This document shows, in pieces, positions 59,855 to 64,000 of a DNA stretch of 64,000 bases (its first letter is position 1; every line of letters starts with the position of its first letter). The position numbers and the translations under genes were made by a program. The stretch comes from Halalkalirubrum salinum (GTDB lineage Archaea; Halobacteriota; Halobacteria; Halobacteriales; Haloferacaceae). The notes under the pieces are model-generated. The model did not search any database. It was not told where the DNA came from and saw only the letters and a program-made list of their open reading frames with translations. Location of the stretch: the NCBI RefSeq assembly GCF_005543295.1, contig NZ_SRSG01000003.1, positions 60,869 to 124,868 on the forward strand, given 5' to 3'.

Positions 59855-60001
59855 TCACACAGGGCCAAGAAGCGCGACCGTCATGAGCGCAAGTGCGCCG
59901 GTTACGAGAAACACAAGCAGAAAATCGACCCGCGGAGAGACGATCGACCGGTGTACGGCAGCGTCACCGTCGTGATCCTGCTCTGTTGAGTTCACCGTCA
60001 T
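59855..60001 (-). CDS. Small membrane protein, 48 residues, leaderless
   Basis: From ATG 60001 the frame gives an acidic-basic N-terminus (MTVNSTEQDHDGDAAVHRSI) followed by a hydrophobic helix FLLVFLVTGALALMTVALLG and a stop at 59855. A TATA-like GATATATC at 60022-60029 sits 21-28 bases upstream, the archaeal leaderless spacing. The one-helix layout is typical of small haloarchaeal membrane proteins. It is too short for most automatic callers. Confidence 0.6.
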   Translation of the reverse strand: MTVNSTEQDHDGDAAVHRSIVSPRVDFLLVFLVTGALALMTVALLGPV

Positions 60002-60021
60002 ACTGGGTAGAATGTAGACAC

Positions 60022-60029
60022 GATATATC
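60022..60029 (-). promoter_or_regulatory. TATA box of the 48-residue membrane protein
   Basis: GATATATC (palindromic) reads on the minus strand just before ATG 60001; the distance of 21-28 bases predicts transcription from the start codon or a few bases before it. Confidence 0.5.
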
Positions 60030-60065
60030 AAGGTTCACTCGAAATTATCAGGATTGATTTCATGT

Positions 60066-60189
60066 GGACGAACTCAAAAGTGATCGCGGTACGCGCGGAC
60101 GAACTCAAAGGTAATCGCGGTACGCGCGGACGAACTCAAAGGTAATCGCGGTACGCGCGGACGAACTCAAAAGTGGTCGCGGTACACCC
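60066..60189. repeat. 31-bp tandem repeat, four units, overlapping a gene end
   Basis: Units start at 60066, 60097, 60128 and 60159 and are nearly identical (core GGACGAACTCAAA, then TCGCGGTAC). The fourth unit contains the last codons and stop of the DUF5809-like gene (60167-60189, RVYRDHF). So the repeat copies that gene's 3' end downstream. Each copy carries the reverse complement of the stop region. There are no spacers; it is not a CRISPR array. Confidence 0.9.
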
Positions 60190-60583
60190 GGCCGAAAACC
60201 TGCCGTCGGAGCGTGCCTGCGGCGGCGACGGGCTCGTTTTGAAACGTCGCTGCGAGGACCCTTTCGGCGAACGGGATCGGATGCCAGACGACATTGTCGA
60301 CGTTCTCGGCGCCGATCACCTCCCGATCGTAGTCGGGATGATCACTACACCACGTCTCGAACTCCTCGCGGGAGCCACTGTGTACTTCGAGCAGCGACGC
60401 AAACAACGCGTCGCGGGCGGTTTCGACTACGTCGCTCGTGACCCGATCGCGGTACTCCTCGCTGTCGAAGTCCATCGCGCTCGCAGTCTCTCGGACGACG
60501 ACCTGCGCGGCCGGGCCGACCGTCTTGTAGGTATCCCTCGCGGCTTCGATCGTCTCGGGCGCAACGACGCCATCAGTCTCCAT
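60167..60583 (-). CDS. DUF5809-like protein
   Basis: A 138-residue acidic protein: APETIEAARDTYKTVGPAAQ, RDRVTSDVVETARDALFASL, HPDYDREVIGAENVDNVVWH and an aromatic end RQVFGRVYRDHF. This matches what I recall of haloarchaeal DUF5809. It is followed 25 bases on by a DUF5810-like zinc protein, upstream in transcription, an order often conserved. Its stop lies inside the 31-base tandem repeat. Confidence 0.75.
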   Translation of the reverse strand: METDGVVAPETIEAARDTYKTVGPAAQVVVRETASAMDFDSEEYRDRVTSDVVETARDALFASLLEVHSGSREEFETWCSDHPDYDREVIGAENVDNVVWHPIPFAERVLAATFQNEPVAAAGTLRRQVFGRVYRDHF

Positions 60584-60607
60584 ACGACAGTTGTCTGTCC
60601 GATCGAG

Positions 60608-61159
60608 TTACTCCGTTTCGGTTTCGCCGCTCGTTTCCGCTTCTTCCGCTTTCGTTTCTACCGTTTCGTCTCCCGGTTCTTTTTTATCGCTCGATTCAGT
60701 TTCTCCAGCCGACGTGCCGTCCGATCCCGACTCGTGCTCGGCGCTGTCCAACAGTTGGGCGGTGAGTGCCTCGGCCTCCCGGATAATCGCCGCCGTCTCC
60801 TCGTCAAGTTCCGACTCCGCAGCTACCCGACGGCCGCCCTCCATGCCGCCAGGGACCCTCTGTTCGGCGTACTCATCGGCAAACAGCGCGCCCCCACGCT
60901 CGCTTGCAGGGTCGTCGTGGTCGTGGCCGTCGCCGTCGTGGACCGTATCTTCGAATACCTCGTCGAACTCGGTCTCCGTCGCGTGTTTGGTGACTCGATC
61001 GGCCAGCCCTCTACGGGACTCCTCGTCCCAGCCAGGGGCGTGTTCGTCCAGCCACGCCTCGTGTTCGTCGCCGTGGACCATCGCGATGAGCGCGAGGTGG
61101 TCCGCAAGGTGGATGCCGTCGCGCTGGGGAACGTCACAGACCGGACACGCGTATCCCAT
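60608..61159 (-). CDS. DUF5810-like zinc-finger protein
   Basis: A 183-residue protein. The first 35 residues (MGYACPVCDVPQRDGIHLAD, HLALIAMVHGDEHEAWLDEH) hold a C2H2-like zinc site; a central helical part follows, with DGHDHDDPASERGG and an acidic disordered tail of about 60 residues. ATG 61159 gives the family start MGYACPVC. Function unknown; it shares an apparent operon with DUF5809-like. Confidence 0.77.
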   Translation of the reverse strand: MGYACPVCDVPQRDGIHLADHLALIAMVHGDEHEAWLDEHAPGWDEESRRGLADRVTKHATETEFDEVFEDTVHDGDGHDHDDPASERGGALFADEYAEQRVPGGMEGGRRVAAESELDEETAAIIREAEALTAQLLDSAEHESGSDGTSAGETESSDKKEPGDETVETKAEEAETSGETETE

Positions 61160-61197
61160 ACCCGACTGTCGGCCTTCGCAGACAAAAAGCGGTCGGC

Positions 61198-61692
61198 CTA
61201 GGCCGATCGGGCCCACTGGTCCATCTCGACGGTGAGGATCAACGCCGCCTCGCCGTCTTGGTAGTACCGCGGCACGCGCCGAATCTGTGAGAACCCCTCG
61301 GAGTAGTACAACGACTTCGCGGCCTCGTTGTTCGCTCTGACTTCGAGTTTCGTGATCGCCGCGCCGTCAACGTACATCCCCAACAGGGCACGCTGGAGGA
61401 GTTGGCGGCCGATCCCGTACCCTTGCGCATCCGGATGGACCGCGAGGTCTTTGACGTGACCGATGTCGCGCCCGTGGTTCGGTGTGACGTCTGAGACGAC
61501 GAACCCGAGCACGCCGCCGTTTCGCGTTGCGACGAGAAATCCCTGCTCACCGAGAAATCGTTCGAACGCCGTGTACGGCCACGGCTGCTTGAAGGCCGCC
61601 TGTTCGATCCGGTGGACTGCCAGGAGATCGGCCCGTTCGGCCGGTCGTATCGTGACGCTCGGGTTGTTCGAGTCCTCCGAGAGAGATGCCAC
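61198..61692 (-). CDS. rimI: RimI-like N-alpha-acetyltransferase
   Basis: A 164-residue GNAT enzyme: VTIRPAERADLLAVHRIEQ, AFKQPWPYTAFERFLGEQGF, GHVKDLAVHPDAQGYGIGRQL (acetyl-CoA loop QGYGIGRQ), LEVRANNEAAKSLYYSEGF and RRVPRYYQDGEAAL. This matches archaeal RimI/Ard1, which acetylates protein N-termini. The start is taken as GTG 61692; no ATG lies in frame nearer. TATATAAA at 61766 predicts a leader of about 50 bases. Confidence 0.85.
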   Translation of the reverse strand: MASLSEDSNNPSVTIRPAERADLLAVHRIEQAAFKQPWPYTAFERFLGEQGFLVATRNGGVLGFVVSDVTPNHGRDIGHVKDLAVHPDAQGYGIGRQLLQRALLGMYVDGAAITKLEVRANNEAAKSLYYSEGFSQIRRVPRYYQDGEAALILTVEMDQWARSA

Positions 61693-61765
61693 ACGCGCCG
61701 TAGACTGTCGACAGACAAAAACGATCGGGATGAGCGATACCCATCGATCGCCTGCCGCCTCGCAG

Positions 61766-61773
61766 TATATAAA
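61766..61773 (-). promoter_or_regulatory. TATA box of rimI
   Basis: TATATAAA, reading TTTATATA on the minus strand, lies about 75 bases before the GTG of rimI and would start the mRNA near 61741. Confidence 0.4.
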
Positions 61774-61775
61774 CA

Positions 61776-61790
61776 CCCCCGATATGGGGG
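61776..61790. promoter_or_regulatory. Inverted repeat between divergent rimI and DoxX genes
   Basis: CCCCC, GATAT, GGGGG forms a symmetric site immediately beside the rimI TATA box and about 90 bases before the DoxX start. It could be an operator acting on both genes. Confidence 0.35.
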
Positions 61791-61881
61791 AAAACCTCGG
61801 CCTGCTGCCCGCCCGCTGAGAATTGCCGCTCGGGTATATCCCCCCACCAGGCAACTGTCTATCTGTACGAGGCAAATTCCA

Positions 61882-62439
61882 ATGTCAACTCAAACTCGAA
61901 ATCAACTCGAAAGCCGCTTCGGTGGAATCACGCTCGAAGGAACGCCCCACGCGCTGTCAGCGTGGTTTGTCGTCACGCTGCGGTTCGTCATCGGTGGCAT
62001 GATCCTCTTTGCGGGGATCGGCAAAGTCTCTGAGTGGCCCTTCGACGCCAGCGGCTACCTTGTCCACGGTGTCGACGCTGCGAGTCCGGTCAGCGGCCTG
62101 TACGCTGCGATGGCGGCAAGCCCGGCGCTGATGGAGATCGTTAACGTCATCATTCCGGTCACGCAGGTGTTGATCGGCGTCGCGCTGATCTTTGGCGGCT
62201 TCGTCCGCCTGGCCGCACTCGGCGGGGCGATGCAGATGTTCGCGTTCTACCTCGGTGGCTGGAGCGGCGAATGGCTCGCACTGTTCGACTCGACGCTCAT
62301 CTACGCGATCGTCTTCCTGGCGGTCGCGGCGTTCGGCGCGGGTCGAATCCTCGGCGCGGACAAATACATCGAACAGCTCAATGTCGGCGGCCAACCGCTG
62401 ATCGAACGCTTCCCGAAGATGCAGTACCTCCTCGGGTAG
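61882..62439 (+). CDS. DoxX-family membrane protein
   Basis: A 185-residue protein with four helices: WFVVTLRFVIGGMILFAGIG, EIVNVIIPVTQVLIGVALIF, RLAALGGAMQMFAFYLGG and TLIYAIVFLAVAAFGAGRIL. RFVIGGMILFAGIGKVSEWP and GGAMQMFAFYLGGWSGEW fit the DoxX type, originally a subunit of thiosulfate:quinone oxidoreductase; haloarchaeal members are of unknown role in redox metabolism. ATG 61882 gives MSTQTRNQLESRF. Confidence 0.87.
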   Translation: MSTQTRNQLESRFGGITLEGTPHALSAWFVVTLRFVIGGMILFAGIGKVSEWPFDASGYLVHGVDAASPVSGLYAAMAASPALMEIVNVIIPVTQVLIGVALIFGGFVRLAALGGAMQMFAFYLGGWSGEWLALFDSTLIYAIVFLAVAAFGAGRILGADKYIEQLNVGGQPLIERFPKMQYLLG

Positions 62440-62539
62440 TCGCTGTCACGCTGTTTGTATTTTGAACACTCCTGTTTTCGGACAAAGAACTGTTTGAGCT
62501 TTCAGTATTCTTTTACTTTTAAACTTCCAAGCATTCGCG

Positions 62540-63130
62540 ATGGAACGGCGTGACCTCCTTGCTTCGATCGGAGCCGGATCGACGATCGGCCTCGCTGGCT
62601 GTCTTGGAGATGTTGAGATACTGATGCCTCCCGCCAGCAGGAATAATTTCAACGGCACTGAGGACGCTGAACGCCCCGAAATTGCTGACATCCCGTGTCC
62701 TCCGTACAAATCAGACCACGACCGGTCGATCTGTTCGCACGTGGGAGACACAGACACCGCAGCAGTGTCTCTCATGGTACGTCCAGAACGTACCACGCTG
62801 GACGACGGCACACCGACTGAGGATATCACGCTGACGTTCCACAATCAGTCCGCAAGTGACCTTCGGTTCAATCCACATAGCTGGCGGTTCTGGTACCATT
62901 CGAACGGCGAATGGACGCAACTCCCCCAAAACGTCTCAGGGAGTGGGCTACTCACTGTGTCAGCAGGTGCGAGCTATTCGTGGTCATTCTCCGAGGCGAT
63001 CGAATCTATTCAACCGAATCCAACGCTGGATCCAGGCCTGTATGCTGCTGAAATCGGTGTTCCTGACCCAATACACAGCGATCAGTGGGTTGGGTGTATG
63101 GCCCTTGTTCAGTTTGACACCGACGAATAG
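62540..63130 (+). CDS. Tat-exported lipoprotein, unknown function
   Basis: A 196-residue protein. The N-terminus MERRDLLASIGAGSTIGLAG then C has a twin-arginine motif followed by a short hydrophobic stretch and a lipobox (LAGC, Cys21), typical of halophilic Tat lipoproteins. The mature part contains several Cys and an immunoglobulin-like strand pattern (AAVSLMVRPERTTLDD, TLTFHNQSASDLRFNPHSWR, GLYAAEIGVPDP). Anchored outside the cell membrane. AT-rich TTTTACTTTTAAAC upstream is the promoter. Confidence 0.83.
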   Translation: MERRDLLASIGAGSTIGLAGCLGDVEILMPPASRNNFNGTEDAERPEIADIPCPPYKSDHDRSICSHVGDTDTAAVSLMVRPERTTLDDGTPTEDITLTFHNQSASDLRFNPHSWRFWYHSNGEWTQLPQNVSGSGLLTVSAGASYSWSFSEAIESIQPNPTLDPGLYAAEIGVPDPIHSDQWVGCMALVQFDTDE

Positions 63131-63359
63131 AATGTTTAGTACTGATTCGCACGGTTGCAGATCCATGCCGCTTTCGAACGAGCATGAAAAAATACGGCCT
63201 TGTTGAAACCCTCACTCGGTGATCGGTTTTAGCAGTCCTGCTGAATACAGAGCGCGTATCTCGCATCGAATTCTTGCCAGAGAGAGAATGTTGAAACGGC
63301 CAGCACAGAAGAGCAACGCCTCAAAGACAGCAGGAACTCTGTCTCATCAAGCGTACTAT
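63131..63359. other. Non-coding 229-base gap, possible IS or MITE debris
   Basis: No gene is supported. TTGTTGAAACCCTC at about 63201 and AGCAGTCCTGCTGAATAC near 63229-63246 look like fragments I associate with haloarchaeal IS5-group elements, and a short frame reads SPAEYRARISHR. This is recollection, not a match. The segment lies between the lipoprotein gene and a transposon-disrupted region. Confidence 0.3.
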
Positions 63360-63812
63360 CTATGAGGAGTCATCATCGAAGATTGGCTCCAGGCTACGTG
63401 TCTCTTCGGTCGCATCACAGACGCGAATGCGACCGTCAGAGCTCACAAAAACGTTCCAGCGGTCCATCCGCAACCCTAATAGAAGCTCATCGTCCACAGC
63501 CTCACTTGAGTTGGTCAGCAGTGTGGTGAGTGCGTCAAGATCAATAGACCCGTACAGCGACGGGAGTTCGATCGGCGCGACTCCTTCGGCCTCGGCAACT
63601 GCATCAACAAGTGCTTCTGTGAGTGTCCGTCCGCCTTCTCGCTCGTAGAACGTCTCACTCACTACGGAACAATTTCGGTATAACGCCAATTCCGGCTCTC
63701 TATACGGTTTCGAGGCAGAGTACCACGGGTTTCCGAAAACGTCCGTTTTCGGCTTTCGCAAATCTTTGATTTGCTCAACACCTGACCCGTGGGTGAATGC
63801 CGACAAAATCAT
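63360..63812 (-). CDS. HalOD1-domain protein, N-terminus probably altered by transposon
   Basis: A frame of 150 residues. The middle part is a HalOD1 domain: TLTEALVDAVAEAEGVAPIE, LPSLYGSIDLDALTTLL and LGLRMDRWNVFVSSDGRIRV. The first 45 residues (MILSAFTHGSGVEQIKDLRK, then PKTDVFGNPWYSAS) are encoded by the inverted repeats of the adjacent transposon left end, so the native start seems displaced; the only other in-frame Met lies far downstream. The protein may be a broken remnant or use the transposon for its start. Confidence 0.6.
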   Translation of the reverse strand: MILSAFTHGSGVEQIKDLRKPKTDVFGNPWYSASKPYREPELALYRNCSVVSETFYEREGGRTLTEALVDAVAEAEGVAPIELPSLYGSIDLDALTTLLTNSSEAVDDELLLGLRMDRWNVFVSSDGRIRVCDATEETRSLEPIFDDDSS

Positions 63813-63846
63813 TATCTTTACAATCTCTCACGACAAGTAATTGATA
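63733..63846 (+). mobile_element. Left end of IS200/IS605-type element carrying tnpB
   Basis: Two perfect hairpins lie just upstream of tnpB: CCGAAAAC/GTTTTCGG (63733-63740 and 63745-63752, loop GTCC) and GCAAATC/GATTTGC (63758-63764 and 63768-63774, loop TTT). IS605-group left ends carry such subterminal hairpins for TnpA recognition. The outer limit may lie a few dozen bases further left, within or near the HalOD1 frame. Confidence 0.7.
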
Positions 63847-64000
63847 ATGCAAGAGTCAGAACTTACCCAGACTCTTTCTCTCGGATTAACCATCCACGAG
63901 GGGTGTTCTGACAACTTGCAAGAAGGAAATCTTGAAGCCCGACGCATCCGCAACGAAGTCAACCGTCTCGACCGCGAAGGCTGGGACTGGGATGACATCC
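63847..64000 (+). CDS. tnpB: RNA-guided endonuclease TnpB, 3' end outside window
   Basis: The first 51 codons from ATG 63847 (MQESELTQTLSLGLTIHEG, then CSDNLQEGNLEARRIRNEVN and RLDREGWDWDDI) match the N-terminus of haloarchaeal OrfB/TnpB proteins of IS200/IS605-type elements. The part present belongs to the wedge/REC region and lacks the RuvC and zinc motifs, which would lie beyond the edge. TATA-like TTATCTTTAC is about 30 bases upstream. The intact 5' end contrasts with the dead copy at 19.7 kb. Confidence 0.85.
   Translation, partial: MQESELTQTLSLGLTIHEGCSDNLQEGNLEARRIRNEVNRLDREGWDWDDI

Noticed and set aside
60066..60189. CRISPR-like array
   Set aside because: The units are contiguous with no unique spacers, and the last one is part of a gene, so this is a plain tandem repeat.

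Overview
This window comes from an extremely halophilic archaeon (class Halobacteria). The evidence is strongly acidic proteins, GC-rich coding sequence, TATA-type promoters placed about 25 bases before start codons (leaderless transcripts), and marker genes such as archaeosine TgtA/ArcS, Pus10/TrmY, the Kae1-Bud32 fusion, Rpo7, Spt4, aIF2-gamma, aIF5B, SecD/SecF, a haloarchaeal transducer and HalOD1/CHY/DUF58xx proteins. The genus cannot be fixed from sequence alone. The hexamer CGATCG recurs strikingly often across the window.

Region 1 (1-9.0 kb) is accessory in character. After the 5' part of a peroxiredoxin gene come a winged-helix plus PUA/EVE-like protein, a pentapeptide-repeat membrane protein, and a complete McrBC-type type IV restriction pair whose McrB carries an N-terminal EVE/PUA-like reader. 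This part is visibly more AT-rich than the rest. A tightly overlapping three-gene operon follows (polytopic membrane protein, unknown protein, membrane-anchored J-domain protein).

Region 2 (9-31 kb) holds tRNA modification genes (arcS, tgtA, trmY, pus10) interleaved with housekeeping and signalling genes: PPOX-fold protein, CPBP protease, Nudix hydrolase, CHY zinc protein, PAS histidine kinase, gamma-glutamyltransferase, a chemoreceptor, an M28 peptidase, an ABC-2 exporter, a PemK/MazF toxin with its winged-helix partner, an ArsC-like phosphatase and a DMT transporter. A decayed TnpB remnant lies at 19.7-20.2 kb.

Region 3 (31-62 kb) is the core genome: rnhB, secD/secF, pgi, a Nob1-like nuclease, a CPA antiporter fused to a TrkA module, aIF5B, a thiol/redox group (glutaredoxin-like, DCC protein, SafE/DsbD-like), TrkA, an XTP pyrophosphatase, and the archaeal translation/transcription cluster kae1-bud32, rps24e, dephospho-CoA kinase, spt4, rpoE, PIN protein and aIF2-gamma. 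A small membrane protein, DUF5809/DUF5810-like proteins, rimI and a DoxX protein follow.

Region 4 (62.5-64 kb) becomes accessory again: a Tat lipoprotein, a HalOD1 protein whose reading frame runs into a transposon left end, and the 5' end of a tnpB gene cut by the window edge. No rRNA, tRNA or CRISPR array was recognised.
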